Positions 12,451 to 23,592 of a stretch of 64,000 nucleotides of DNA are shown in pieces. Position 1 is the stretch's first letter, and each line of letters starts with the position of its first letter. The stretch covers positions 13,605,501 through 13,669,500 of the forward strand of contig OX031072.1 in assembly GCA_943736015.1 (NCBI GenBank). Direction: 5' to 3'. The DNA is from Tridacna crocea (lineage: Eukaryota; Mollusca; Bivalvia; Cardiida; Cardiidae). A model generated the notes under the pieces. It was not told the origin of the DNA, did not search any database, and was given only the letters and a program-made list of their open reading frames with translations. The position numbers and the translations under genes were made by a program.

Positions 12451-13116
12451 ATGCAAATGGAACAGTTTCGCAATCACCCCTCGATGTAGCCTTTACTTAG
12501 TTTGCGCTTAATTTCATCTAGAATTACACATTACACTTTATCTAGATTGTTTGTGAAGATTTCTGGAAGTACACATGGCAACGAAAAGTTTACTATTAAC
12601 CGCTGGATCATGCAAATAACAAAATGCGGCTTTCCCTGTTCTGTTGATGGTCTGTTAATTAGAGTAGTTTTTTTTTGTAAAACTGCATCTTTATAGAAGG
12701 ATTCGACCATGTTTAGCATGCCCTCTAATTATAAATGGTGTTATTTTTGTCTTTTTGTATAGTGGTGGCAACTTCTATTAGCAAGGAAACTGTATTAATC
12801 GTACTGTAAATCTAATGCTGCAGACCGTCTCATTCCTGGAATTAAAGGTGCAAAAATGTTGCTCACCATCCCATCGAACTGCTTGGAATCCCTTGATTAT
12901 TCTAGACATTGGTAAACAACCTGAATACTCGAAAGCTTCATGAAAACGCTTCTTGGAGAGTTGATCAGTGTTTCAGAAGCGTTTTATCGTCGGAAAGAAG
13001 TGTGTGTTTTTTTTTTTTTAATAATTTTCGATTACTCATCAATTTTCATCTAAATAAAAAGGTGACGGACAGGTATCTTCGCTTATCTGTTGACTAAAAT
13101 ATATGCGTAAAGACCT
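12451..13116. other. No gene seen
   Basis: AT-rich sequence with short unsupported reading frames on both strands. No repeat family was recognised. Confidence 0.5.
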
Positions 13117-13322
13117 GGGTCCGTATTCACCAAATATTTTTAAGAACGTTCTTTGTCTCAATCTTCAAGCTCTTCTGGCTGAGAAAGTAACAGAACTTCT
13201 GATTGGCCGAATGGTTTAGCCATTCAGAAGTTAAGATACTTTCACATTGACTACTGACGACAAGGTTCAGAAGAATAAAACTAAGAATGTTCTTAAGAAT
13301 GGTTGGTGTATGCGGAGTCAGG
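13117..13322. repeat. Family C palindromic MITE, copy 3
   Basis: Starts GGTCCGTATTCACC, ends GAATGGTTGGTGTATGCGG. The inner arms TTCTGATTGGCCGAATGG and its partner meet in a short loop near 13213. Confidence 0.82.
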
Positions 13323-14339
13323 TTTATGACTGTTCAACGGTGTACACAAAAATCTATCAAAATTGTCGAAAACCAAAACAAGTGAATCGGAATGACATTC
13401 CAGATACCAAATGAACTTGTAGACCTATCGTTGAGCCCTTTGACCATAACCAACATAATGCAATTGCCATAAAGGTGAACTGGTTTACAATGGTGGGTGG
13501 ACAGAGAAAATTTTGTAGGCGTTGTTCCACGCATTCCTGGTGTTCAAATTATCTCATGACTCTCTAAAATGTCATGAAACAACCGGAAGACATCCAAGTT
13601 ACATACCTGTGCGTGTTTCACGAAGAATCTTAAGTATCTTATCTTGCTAAAGTCTGTCGACATGTATCTATGTATTGTAGATTTGAGAATAAATGTATTT
13701 GTCACTCTGTCTGTCTGACATACCCCATTTCCACCTTAAGTTGAGTTTGTTACTTTAGACCCATTTTACTGAGATAAACAGACTTAAGCAACATACTCAA
13801 ATCCAAACTTGACATAACATGGCATACTTTATTCATCAAAATAATGGACTTAAGTGTGTTAAAATGACTTAAGTCCTTTAATCTGCTAAACTGAGTCTGA
13901 AACGTTGAATCAACCTGGGATTTGAGAATGTTTCTTAAGTCTGTTCATGTTATTGAAATGCATCTGAAGTATCGAAATTAAATGATGGATGTGTTAGTAG
14001 ACACGAGCAAAATACTAGTAATAGACCTAAATTACTTGTTCAACCGGACCCATTGATTTCTTGTTTGGCCAACAGTTAGTTTGTGCAATCTTGTCGGGCA
14101 CCAGGTGAATAACAACTGGTTCTACAAAGTATTTGATTTGTACCTAGAGGTACAAGAAAAAATATGTTTCTTTCACTGAAGATATACATGATGTAAAGAA
14201 TCGTTGTGATAATTTTTTTCTAATTCGATTCCTGGAAAAGTGTCATAAAATGAGCCTTTGAGGGTCTTAATAACATTTTTATTGACATGCTGAATAATTT
14301 TTTTATCATAATAATCTCCCTTAGTTTTAATGTTATATA
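13323..14339. other. No gene seen
   Basis: Nothing supportable. There is some internal repetition of an ACTTAAG-type motif at about 13730-13960 (GACTTAAGTCC, CTTAAGTCTG), which may be a decayed palindromic repeat. Confidence 0.45.
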
Positions 14340-14830
14340 ACCATCGCGAATTTTCTTTTATTTCATGCTGTTCGGTAGGTTACCGAGATATGAAATTGAA
14401 ATATTGTTCGATATTGTTCATGGTTACGAACAGTGAAAAATACCGATTTATTTTTCAACTCTTCAGTTTAAGGTTGTTAACAGGAGTACATGCGCATTAG
14501 TTCCCTGCCATTCCACACTGATGGAATTTTTGACGTAATTTCCCCTACTTTTCTCGGGCGTCACATAATATTTTCATGCGTTGTTATATGGAGAGAACGC
14601 CATGGGGAATTACCGAAAGTAACTCTTCTGGATTTTGATATAAGACCCCCCCCCCCGCTTTTTCAAAAAAAAAAAAGGGGGGTGTAGAAGCGTGGAATAA
14701 ATAGATTTTTTTCTTGTTAAATTTATTCCATCTCATCAACATTTGGGTCTTTTTCAGTAAAAGACAAATATCCTTTACATTTGGTATCACAGTTGTGAGA
14801 CTTCAGTTTTGACGTCATTTTGTACGTATT
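14340..14830. repeat. Family E element, copy 1
   Basis: Shares ordered blocks with 19355-19860 and 54796-55340: TTTCATGCTGTTCGGTAGG, a GACGTAAT/ACTTTTCTCG block, TTTTGATATAAG, then a C-run with a following A-run, and a hairpin end with ATTTATTCCATCTC. The C-run (14647-14657) and G-run (14677-14682) are complementary. Confidence 0.65.
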
Positions 14831-15077
14831 ACATAGGTCTAAGTTAATGGCTTTTATGTATTACTACGCATGCATCAATAGATGGTTTCGCATCATGATT
14901 ATAACCTATAATTTGATGATAAAAAGAACCTGACAGAAGTTGGCATTTAAGATAAAATTTCATCAACCTCGTCAAGAAAACGATGATATCAAACTTCCAA
15001 AAGGGTCGCTTAATAACATTTTCCTCAGATTCGTTTTACAAAATTTTATCAAAGACCAACGAAGGTAAGATCCTATC

Positions 15078-15595
15078 AGGCCCGTCGGAAGGAAATTTCA
15101 TTTGGTCAGGCCAGTATGGCGAGCGACGAAGTCACGAAGCCATGCTGGGGGGGGGGGGGGGCGGGGGGGGCGGGGGGGTTGGTCCGGGGGCATGCTCGAT
15201 CCCCTGGAAAAATTTTGAAAATAAGACGCTCTCTGGTGCATTCTGGTGCATATTTTTAGGTTTATATTACGCATTTAAGCCATACTAGAGGGTCCGGGGC
15301 ATGCTCCCCCGGAAAAAATTTGAAAAATAAGACACTTTCTGGTGCATTCTGGCGCATTTTTTGAGTTTCATATTACGTATTTAAGCCATGCTAGGGGGTT
15401 CCGGGGGCAAGCTCTCCCGGAAAATTTTGACAATAAGACGCTCTCTGGTGCATTCTGGCGCATTTTTTGAGGTTTATTTTACGCATTTTTTTTCGAAAAT
15501 TGGTCTGGCCATTTTTTTTTATTTTTGGCCGAAAATTTGGTCCGGCCATAGCCGGACCGGCCGGACCGCTTCCGACGGCCTTGCCTATATATAAT
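15078..15595. repeat. G-rich tandem-repeat element with short inverted ends
   Basis: The left end reads AGGCCCGTCGGAAGG and the right end CTTCCGACGGCCTTGCCT, an inverted match of about 12-15 bp. Inside are a long G-run block (15145-15178) and three tandem units of about 106-110 bp starting near 15181, 15291 and 15397. Each unit contains GGTCCGGGGGCATGC, a GAAAATAAGACGCTCTC block and TGCATTCTGG. Reading frames across it (for example one with a poly-Gly run) are artefacts of the repeat. Confidence 0.8.
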
Positions 15596-15633
15596 AAACA
15601 AGAATCCTATAGCAAGTACTACCACTTATCCTT

Positions 15634-15751
15634 TTAACTCATTCCCAAACGACACAATTTTGGGCTTGTCCAAATCGCAAGCATTTGCAGACGACAAAAT
15701 AAATGTGGCTGAAAATTTGAAATTTGTTTTGTGAAGGTTAGAAAACATTGT
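15634..15751. repeat. Family A MITE, left part (split by LINE)
   Basis: Begins TTAACTCATTCCCAAACGAC and follows the family A consensus up to TAGAAAACATTGT at 15739-15751, where the LINE interrupts it. The element resumes at 17910 with the same 13 bases. Confidence 0.93.
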
Positions 15752-17469
15752 CGTTACAAGATCAAACTTTCCCTCAAAAATGGAAACATTCACTAGTAAA
15801 TCCACTTTTCAAAAAGGGAGATAAATCCTTAGCGTGCAATTATCGACCAATATCTCTTTTAAGTTGTGTCGGTAAACTGATGGAAAGGTGTGTATATAAA
15901 CATCTGTACAACCACCTACACTCAAATCATTTACTCTACGAAAAGCAGTCTGGTTTCTTGCGGGGACATTCAACAGTCCATCAACTGATCGAAATATATC
16001 ACCAAATCGTTTCTTCTTTTGATGCAAAACAAAATCTGTGTATGGTATTTTGCGACATATCGAAGGCATTTGATAGAGTCTGGCATAGAGGTCTTATTTT
16101 TAAACTTCGTCAACTTGGCATCGATGGTCCCCTTCTTCAATGGTTTAAAAATTATTTGTCCAATCGCCAACAATCTGTTATTATTAGAACTGCCAGATCT
16201 AAAACAACATCAATAAATGCAGGCGTTCCTCAAGGATCGGTTCTCGGGCCATTACTTTTCCTCGTCTACGTGAATGATATTTCAGACAATCTTTTAAGTA
16301 TATCTCGTCTGTTTGCAGATGACACCTCACTAGCTTGTACTGCCACTCAAATTGAAGATATTGAAGGTATTTTAAATCATGACCTGCTTATTATATCCCA
16401 CTGGGCAAAACAATGGCTGGTATCATTTAATCCCTCAAAAACAGTAGCTATGCACTTCACAAATACTAATGTTCCGCCACCAGATTTATTATTTAACAAT
16501 GTTCCGATTCAGTTTGTCACGAATCATAAGCACCTTGGACTAACTCTAAGTAGTAATGGTAAATGGCGTGAACATATTAATAATATAACCCAGTCTTCAA
16601 ACAAGATCCTGGGAATTATGAGATCTTTAAAATTTAGGCTAAAGAGAGATTCTCTCAACCAAATATATATATCTTTTTTGCGACCACTTCTCGAATACTC
16701 CTCAGTAGTCTGGGATAACTGTACTATGTCGGAAAAGGATCGTTTGGAAAAAATTCAAATTGAGGCTGCAAGAATAGTAACCGGTATTACAAGATCAGCT
16801 TCTACTCTTGACTTATACAAAGAAATCGGTTGGTTAACGTTAGATAATAGGCGTAAATATCAGAAACTTGTACTTATTTATAAAATAGTCAACGGTCAGA
16901 CTCCGCAATACTTAAACGATATCTTTCCGTTAAATGTTAACGCAAGAACAAATTATTTACTCCGCAATGCTAACGATATCGATTTAGTTGCTTGTCGAAC
17001 CGAATTGATGACGAAGTCATTTATTCCATCTGCAGTTACTCTATGGAACGAACTCTCCGACGATATTAAATCCTTGCAATCTTTGTCGCAATTTAAATCT
17101 CGTATCCTACAGACCTTTCATGTTTCTGATGTTCCTAAACACTTTTTCGTCGGTAAACGCCATCTCTCTGTTGTACATACAAGAATTCGTAACAGGTGCA
17201 GCAATTTGAACTATGACCTTTTCTCGAATTATATATCTCAAAATGCAAGCTGTAGGTGCGGTTACGATCAAGAAGATGCTGAACATTATTTCTTCAGATG
17301 TACGCAATACGCAATACAGAGAAATAATCTCTTTCAAACTTTACGTCGATTTCATCCATTAAATATCAATATTCTATTGTATGGATCTGATAATCTCAGT
17401 TTCGAAGACAACTCATTGATATTTAGGACTGTACAAACTTATATAAAAGATACAGGACGATTCAAGTAA
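15751..17469 (+). CDS. LINE ORF2 reverse transcriptase, 5'-truncated
   Basis: Open frame of about 572 codons ending at TAA 17467-17469. There is no genuine start codon, since the element begins inside the RT domain. Visible blocks: NYRPISLL (about residue 30), CDISKAFDRVWHRGLIF (about 101), AGVPQGSVLGPLLF (about 157), FADDTSL (about 188), and a C-terminal CRCG plus H and C knuckle (about residues 502-516). It resembles the RT at 2-1879 along its whole length, but with many differences, so the two are distinct subfamilies of one clade. It lacks the N-terminal endonuclease and part of the RT, so it cannot be autonomous. Confidence 0.92.
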   Translation, partial: SLQDQTFPQKWKHSLVNPLFKKGDKSLACNYRPISLLSCVGKLMERCVYKHLYNHLHSNHLLYEKQSGFLRGHSTVHQLIEIYHQIVSSFDAKQNLCMVFCDISKAFDRVWHRGLIFKLRQLGIDGPLLQWFKNYLSNRQQSVIIRTARSKTTSINAGVPQGSVLGPLLFLVYVNDISDNLLSISRLFADDTSLACTATQIEDIEGILNHDLLIISHWAKQWLVSFNPSKTVAMHFTNTNVPPPDLLFNNVPIQFVTNHKHLGLTLSSNGKWREHINNITQSSNKILGIMRSLKFRLKRDSLNQIYISFLRPLLEYSSVVWDNCTMSEKDRLEKIQIEAARIVTGITRSASTLDLYKEIGWLTLDNRRKYQKLVLIYKIVNGQTPQYLNDIFPLNVNARTNYLLRNANDIDLVACRTELMTKSFIPSAVTLWNELSDDIKSLQSLSQFKSRILQTFHVSDVPKHFFVGKRHLSVVHTRIRNRCSNLNYDLFSNYISQNASCRCGYDQEDAEHYFFRCTQYAIQRNNLFQTLRRFHPLNINILLYGSDNLSFEDNSLIFRTVQTYIKDTGRFK

Positions 17470-17909
17470 TCCTGAAGCAGCAATCGATAATTTATTTGAC
17501 CAATTCGCCCGGATCCTGGGACCCCACTGACTTACGATTAATCTACAGTAATCATTTAGTTAAAATCTAAAATCTGAGTGGTTTTTTTTTTCCTTCATTT
17601 TCTTTTATTTAAAAATGTCCTATTTTCTTTTCCAATTCGATTTATCAATTCATCAATTGCCATTACGATGTTAGTGCGTAACTGGAACAAAATTGTCGTC
17701 AAAAATCAAATGAAAACTTAATGCATATTAAAAAGCCAAAAGCAAAAATGGGCGACTCTAAAAAAATGTAATTTTATAAAGGGAATGACCGAATCTAAGT
17801 TGAGAGAACTTGTGATCAGACCCTTTTGCCTTGTCCTTTGATTGTGTATATTGTTCTATGTTGTAAATTATATTCTTGTAAAATACTTGGCAATAAAATA
17901 TGTTTAAAC
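15752..17909 (+). mobile_element. 5'-truncated LINE inserted in a family A MITE
   Basis: The insertion is bounded on both sides by the 13-bp direct repeat TAGAAAACATTGT (15739-15751 and 17910-17922), which is part of the MITE. The element starts in mid-ORF2 (5' truncation) and ends AATAAAATATGTTTAAAC, the same terminus as the LINE at 1-2251. Both features are classic products of target-primed reverse transcription. The coding part is still open, which suggests a recent insertion. Confidence 0.95.
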
Positions 17910-18033
17910 TAGAAAACATTGTGGGAAAAGGAGAAAATGCTGGTTACCAGCATTTTCTCCTTTATCTACAATGTTTTCTAATGGCTTCTTTCTCAGGGGC
18001 GTCAAAAGTAGGGATTGTGTGGTAATGGGTTAA
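17910..18033. repeat. Family A MITE, right part (split by LINE)
   Basis: Continues the MITE from TAGAAAACATTGTGGG through the central palindrome (GGAGAAAATGCTGGT / ACCAGCATTTTCTCC) to GGTAATGGGTTAA. Removing the LINE and one target-duplication copy leaves about 229 bp, the family's normal length. Confidence 0.93.
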
Positions 18034-18268
18034 ACAGTTTTTCCAAACCGAGGAAATCGAACGACCTGTAGTTTTCGAACCTTGTACATTTCCGACCAAG
18101 CTATCGAGCTCGGCCGAAAATAATGAAGTAACGGACTGTTTTTCCTAATACAGCTGAAACATTATAAAAAAGAAGGAAAAAAAAAAACGAGTGTGTCATC
18201 ACAGAGGAATCTGAAAAAGAAAATAAATTAATGTATTTTTCGCCCTTATCTTATGACTAGAACTATGT

Positions 18269-18497
18269 TTAACCCTTTACCCCATAAGGCATTTCAATGG
18301 TATCTCTAATTGACCCTAAATAACAGCAGGGATGAAGCTGTTTTTTATGTGTACAGGACCCCTTTTGATAGCATAGAAAACATTGTGAGAAAAGGTGAAA
18401 TTGCTCGTGACGAGCAATTTCACCTTTTGCCGCAATGTTTTCCAAAGGATCCTACAAGCAATGTGTAGAAACGAGTATCTATGGAGTAAAGGGTTAA
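18269..18497. repeat. Family A MITE, variant hairpin (subfamily A2)
   Basis: TTAACCCTTTACC to GGAGTAAAGGGTTAA. The central palindrome is GGTGAAATTGCTCGTGAC / GAGCAATTTCACC. The arms (ATTGACCCTAAATAA and others) match 9021-9249, defining a subfamily. Confidence 0.9.
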
Positions 18498-18559
18498 ATT
18501 AATGTTTCGTTCTTTTTTTATGACCATCTGTGTTATTTATAAAAAAAATTTATATGAGT

Positions 18560-18910
18560 CACGTTCTGTGAAAAGGGGGATTTATGCATCTTCAAAAAGT
18601 ATCGACCATGGACAGCCTGTGCAATCTGCAACCTCTTATTGGTCAATTACCTGTATGTCCAAGGACTACTCTACCTCATTATTAAGCAGGTTGTTGTGAA
18701 ATCAAAAGGAATTTTATGGATCCATAATTATATGATGACTTGCTTGTACTAGTACTGTGGATCATGGAGTTATACGAAGCACCTTTTTGCCATAACATGG
18801 CTCCTATTTATAGTCTGTATGAGCCAGCCAATGATCTATGGGTCCCTCAAATAACCACAGAAAAGGATTTCGGCTTATCTTGTTTCAAACAGACAATCTT
18901 CTGTGACATG
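18560..18910. repeat. Family K dispersed repeat, copy 1
   Basis: Contains GGACAGCCTGTGCAATC and, further on, CCATAATTATATGATGAC followed by ACCTTTTTGCCATAACATGG. The same ordered blocks recur at 49080-49370 and, in part, at 20379-20430, 33640-33778 and 52770-52890. No reading frame is conserved. Confidence 0.5.
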
Positions 18911-18954
18911 AGTAGGTTGAAATAACCACAGATTACCCTTTTTGTGCAAAGTAT

Positions 18955-19035
18955 AACTTAACTTCCCTCTGCGGACTTCGTGGCTTAAGATCAGAATGTG
19001 CAGTCTGATCTTAAGCCACAAAGTCCGATGCTATG
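18955..19035. repeat. Family B palindrome, short copy
   Basis: CGGACTTCGTGGCTTAAGAT and its complement ATCTTAAGCCACAAAGTCCG enclose CAGAATGTGCAGTCTG, a strong hairpin with about 20-bp arms. Confidence 0.75.
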
Positions 19036-19354
19036 TTAGATATTGCAACAAGATAACCTTGGAGGCTTGATATGTTGGTCTTTTTTCTACCGATATCAAT
19101 TTTATGCTACTGTATTGCCAATATAAGGGTAGAAAAGTGCGGTTTACAAATCTTACGCGTGTTTACTCGTATGTGACGTGTCACCGGGTACATTTTTATC
19201 ATATTTTTCCACCCCCCAAAAACAGCTTATCATATCTTATAATAGCCGATTTGTGATCAGTAAACCCTGATTCGATCCTCGCTGGTAGATACTAACGTTA
19301 GTCATATCCGTGCGTCACCAAGCAAAACAGTGTAAGTGACCTGCCGCCTTGATG

Positions 19355-19860
19355 TTATCACATATTATTTCATGCTTTCCGGTAGGATATCGAGAAATAG
19401 ACGAGAAAATATTTTTCGATCTTACACTGGTACAACCAATGAAAATACCGACTTTCACGTTCTTGTTGCCTAGGTAAATTGCGCGTGCCTAACAACCAGA
19501 TGGGACATATGACGTCATATACCTTACATTTCTCGCGCTTGACGTAATATTGTAATGCGTTGCTATGCGGAAGGGGTGCGACACGGGGAATAACATAAAA
19601 AAACTGTACTGGATTTTGATAAAGCTCCTCCCAGAAAGGGTTAAAAGCAAGAAATAAATAGAATATTTGTTGTTTTCTTTTCTGCGAAAGATCGAAATGT
19701 ATTTCATCTCGTGAACACCATCGGTAATATTTTCACGAGTGGCGCAGCCACTCGTGAAAATATTACCGATGGTGTCCACTCGATGAAATAAATTTCGATC
19801 TTTCACCGAAAAAAAAAAACATATATCCTCTATATAATTGATTCATAAAGTCCATTTTGT
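19355..19860. repeat. Family E element, copy 2
   Basis: TTTCATGCTTTCCGGTAGG at the left and GACGTAATATTGTAATGCG in the middle. The right-hand hairpin, about 19688-19808, has arms GAAAGATCGAAATGTATTTC / GAAATAAATTTCGATCTTTC. Inside these, CACGAGTGGCGCAGCCACTCGTG closes the loop. Confidence 0.78.
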
Positions 19861-20004
19861 CAAACAACCGATTGAATCATAAATAAACTGGTCCTTAACC
19901 ATGAAGGAAATTGACTAATAGCAAAATAGTTCGGCCGAGGTCAATCTGCGCGGACTGCTGTGAAAGTTTTATTGTCTACCATTAGGTAGACATGCAGGAT
20001 TTGT

Positions 20005-20330
20005 TTTCTTTTGGTGATAGATCAAACATTATTTCATTGAGTGAACTTCATTGGTAATCTTTTCAAGAGTGGCGCAGCTACGTTTGAAAATATTACTGTT
20101 GATGTTGGCGAGATGAAATAAATTTTGATCTTTCAGGCCACCCCCTTCCACCACCAACCCCAAATGTTTCGGTAATTTCCCGTGGCATACCTCTCTCTGC
20201 ACAACAATGCATTTTGATATTACGTAAATGTAGAGAGAAATGTAGGGTAAAGTACGTCATATTTCCATCTGATTGAATAGCACGCACTGATTACTTTGGT
20301 AACTAGTTCGCGGGAACTACTCTTTCTGCT
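20005..20330 (-). repeat. Family E element, inverted partial copy
   Basis: Same blocks as 19355-19860 but in reverse orientation (hairpin part near 20025-20130, ACGTAA block near 20221). A second family K-like piece follows at 20379-20430. Confidence 0.65.
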
Positions 20331-20704
20331 TTCAATTTAAGAGCTAAGAATTTAAAAAAAAAAAAGGTATTTTCACTAGTCGACTTGCTTGGTATAACGG
20401 GATGCATTAAGTCCCATTTTTCCAGAACATGGTTCTCATGCAATTAACATCAAGATGTGTGTTTGATCAAATTGCTTCCATTATATCTTTTTTTTCAAAC
20501 GTGAAACCACAAAACAAAACATTGAGGAGGGTCCAAAACGCTGACTTTGAAATTAACTCAATAAATATTCTGGCCAAATTTGTTGACAAGGTGACCCAAC
20601 CCGAAACCACCCGGCTCGAACTTCCTTTTCAGGTTCACGTAATATCAGGTACACATTCACAGTGTGAAGAAAAATTAACACTTTACTTTCCTGTGTTTTA
20701 AAGA

Positions 20705-20800
20705 CCATGAAGAGAATACCTTTCGAAAACATTGGGGGAAACGGAGAAATATTAGTAACCAACGTCGTCTCCTTTCCTCACAAGGCGCTCTTCAATTTTT
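20705..20800. repeat. Family A MITE fragment
   Basis: CTTTCGAAAACATTGGGGGA and GGAGAAATATTAGTAACCAA keep the central part of family A in diverged form. The palindrome is decayed and no TTAA ends are evident. Confidence 0.5.
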
Positions 20801-21024
20801 GAAACTTACAAGTTATGTGGGCTGCGTTGCACACGCGGTCTTTAAAAACTTTTAAATTGGACACGTCTAAAATTATGTTTACTGGTAAAGATTTAATAAC
20901 TTCTACCCAAAATGTTTCGGTCAAATAAATCAAAATGCACACCCGCTTTTGTGATTCATGGTTTTAGTCAGGCAACGATTACTTTTCACGTGTAAAATTT
21001 ACTAAAGGAAAATAAATTAAAACT

Positions 21025-21200
21025 TGGGCTGTTAAGGGCGAGTTACTGTCCTTTTGCGGACATAGTAGATCCAATATTAAACCGTACAGAGCGTGCAGTC
21101 TGATCTTGGATCTACACTGTCCGATCGGGAGATATTTTTGTCCTAAGTTGTAACTTTGGAATAGCAATATTCCAGTTTTTATGATCGGCTCTTTCTTAAG
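21025..21200. repeat. Family B palindromic MITE
   Basis: CTTTTGCGGACATAGTAGAT on the left, GTGCAGTCTGATCTTGGATC then TACACTGTCCGAT on the right. A typical family B core, with a decayed left arm. Confidence 0.75.
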
Positions 21201-21227
21201 TCTATACCAAAAAAAAAAAAAATATGT

Positions 21228-21375
21228 TATCGTGGTTATGAGGTAGAGCGTCGGCCTCATAATCATGAGGTTCCGAGTTTGATTCTAGGGAGCAGGAATC
21301 AGCTTCGATTCTCATTGCCGCCAAAAGTTTTTCCAAGCATCGCTTACAGCCATCCTGGAAAAGAGCTATTTTTGG
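21228..21375 (+). repeat. tRNA-derived SINE head (family D)
   Basis: GTTATGAGGTAGAGCGTCGG (A-box region) and GTTCCGAGTTTGATTCTAGG (B-box region) are tRNA-like. The 3' side carries a short SINE-type tail. It abuts the family A copy at 21400. Confidence 0.6.
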
Positions 21376-21399
21376 CTTTGCTTGACATTTTTCCATCTT

Positions 21400-21628
21400 T
21401 TAACTCTTTACCACACGAGGAAATTTTAGACTGGTCCAAATTGAAAGCATTTGCAGACGACAAAATAAAGGTGACTGAAAAATAGAAATTTGTTCTGGAA
21501 AGGGTAGAAAACACTGTGGGAAAAGGAGAAAATGCTGGTTACCAGCATTTTCTCCTTTTCCCACAGTGTTTTCAAAAGGCTTCTTTCTCAGGGGCGTCAA
21601 AAGTAGGGATTGTGTGGTAATGGGTTAA
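21400..21628. repeat. Family A MITE, near-consensus
   Basis: TTAACTCTTTACCACACGAG to TGTGTGGTAATGGGTTAA. The central palindrome is almost perfect: AAAACACTGTGGGAAAAGGA through TGCTGG, then its complement ending at CAGTGTTTT. About 229 bp with TTAA at both ends. Confidence 0.94.
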
Positions 21629-21869
21629 GTTGGAAAGCAACAGTTGACTTTGAAAGAATGTCGTGGTAGGTAATACATGTGTATTATAAAAACTTAGAGA
21701 GCCGTATTGTCGTCATCCCCAATATCACTCTAAGTCTGATTTCAAAGACAGTCATTTTCAGTGAACATTAGACTGCTAAATAATTGGTCGCCTAAACTTT
21801 GCAGGAAAGACTCAAAAAATACAAATGCCATGCAGAGAAGTTAACCTCAAAACATGAAATTCGTCTTTC

Positions 21870-22002
21870 ATAGTATAAAAAACATAGTCGGAAAAAGGAG
21901 AAAATGCTGGTTACCAGCATTTTCTCATTCTTTTCCAACAGTGTTTCCAAAAGTTTTCTCTCTCGGGTTCGTTGAAATAGGGCTTTTGTGATACAGGATT
22001 AA
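21870..22002. repeat. Family A MITE fragment
   Basis: Central palindrome GGAGAAAATGCTGGTTACCA present; the left arm is missing or highly decayed. The right end is degraded to GATACAGGATTAAA. Confidence 0.7.
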
Positions 22003-22574
22003 ATCCTTAAATAGCACCGGGAAGAGCCAACCTTTGAACCAAAGAGTCAAGTACCCCGATATAACACCGAAGTCATAAAAAATAAATCGCCGCAAGTTTT
22101 AACAAATAAATGACAGTATTCTGTCAATGAAGACCTCAAAAGCTTTACGATTTGCCCCAGTAATCTCATGAATAGGTCATCAATCTAGTCTGTATAGGAT
22201 CGTCTGCGCCTAATTCGACAGTGACGACGAGCGGTCATTGTCAGTTGTACAAAGGCCACCGTGGTGTGATGAGATGATACAAGCGATAACAGCTCATTCT
22301 ATACAATAGACAAATCACCGCTCTGCCTTTTTCTACCTTCTCCCCATTATGTAGGCATAATGATCCATTGGATTGCAATAACGGGATGATTTTACTTTTA
22401 TTGGATTTATTAAAGTATTCGGAAGAATCATGGGACTCCTTGGTGGTTAAACTGTGACACCCAGTGCTCTGTCTTTGTTCGTTTGTTTGCATTTGAGTTC
22501 TATGCTGCTTTAAGCAGGTTCTTAGTAAATTAATGATTTAGACTTACTTATAAATGATTGATAAATTGTTAGTC
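22003..22574. other. No gene seen
   Basis: No recognised repeat or supported gene. The short minus-strand frame at 22492-22241 has no domain. Confidence 0.4.
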
Positions 22575-22880
22575 ATTTCTCGGCTCAGTAGAGAAGGGGT
22601 GGGGCTTGTGCTTCAGAAGTGTGGGGCTCGATTCTCACCTGAGGCGCTTGGTTCTTCATGAAAGTGCTCTTGGGAGAGACACAGTCTGAAGCACTAACTT
22701 AGCACTGATGAAACCGATGACACAGGTTGCTCAGTGATTGTATGATACCCGGTCGATGCAATTTTTCTCTCCAACGATTTTTAATCCTCCACGCCCGATG
22801 CCTGTTTAAAAAAAAGCAGTGGCTTGGAAAGAAAATTGTATCAGTACTTGTGTGAATAAGCCAGGAAACATTTGGTGGTA
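22575..22880 (+). repeat. tRNA-derived SINE, degraded (family D)
   Basis: GGCTCAGTAGAGAAGG and GGGCTCGATTCTCACC resemble A and B boxes. The body has SINE-type sequence (TCTTGGGAGAGACACAGTC, then GCCGGGT-like remnants) ending near AAGCCAGGAAACA, a motif shared with the SINEs at 23868 and 25025. Confidence 0.6.
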
Positions 22881-23057
22881 AACTTATGTAAACTTAGACT
22901 TTTTCAATTTTGATTTATGAAAATAGAACTTATTTCATTCCTTGTTTGTTTTAAAATAGCATCAATAATACTTACGGTTAAAATCGTGTGTGAATCCAAA
23001 GAAAAATCGAAAGACTTGATTTTTGGTTGCCCTTGTGCAGTGGTCTTTAATTGTATC

Positions 23058-23212
23058 CGGGTCTACATTCTCCAGCCATTCTTAAGAAAACGTTCTTAGT
23101 CTTGTGCTCTAGAATTTTCTAAAACCATCTAGAAGATGTGATACTTTTATATTTAGAAAATATGGCGAACATGGCTAGGAATGTTCTTAAGAATGGTTGG
23201 TGAATACCGATT
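23058..23212. repeat. Family C palindromic MITE, internally deleted
   Basis: GGGTCTACATTCTCCAGCC to GAATGGTTGGTGAATACCG, with CATTCTTAAGAAAACGTTC and its partner. Shorter than the other copies because much of the central palindrome is missing. Confidence 0.75.
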
Positions 23213-23464
23213 TAGCATACATGCCTGAATAAGTGTTGCTATTTAAAAAAAAAACGTAGAATGTTAACTTTGTTTAAAACCGAAACTGCCATTGTACAGC
23301 ACAAGTCTCTCGAAGTTACTAGTAGAGGGGCAAAGGTTTTCTTCTAGTTAAGTCTAAATATCAGTGTTTAAAAAAAAGCTGCCAACTTTGAAATCATCCC
23401 TGTGAAATAATGATACTGACACTTTAAAATCATTTAGTTGCCAACAAAAATGTAGACTATCCCA

Positions 23465-23592
23465 ATGTAAAAGCATCTGAAAAAAATAATTGCTGGTTAT
23501 CAGTATTTTCTCCTTGTCCCACAATGTTTTCAAAAGCTTTTTTGTTTCTGATGGATTTTTACTTAATTCGGAATTTTGTGGTAGACGGTTAA
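23465..23592. repeat. Family A MITE fragment
   Basis: TGCTGGTTATCAGTATTTTC and TCCCACAATGTTTTCAAAAG survive. The right end is GTGGTAGACGGTTAA. Confidence 0.65.

Noticed and set aside
14983..15288. Glycine-rich protein
   Set aside because: The glycine run comes from the poly-G block of a tandem-repeat element, not from a coding sequence.
15809..16216. Extra protein frames overlapping the LINE RT (both strands)
   Set aside because: They lie in other frames of a clear reverse-transcriptase gene and have no motif of their own.
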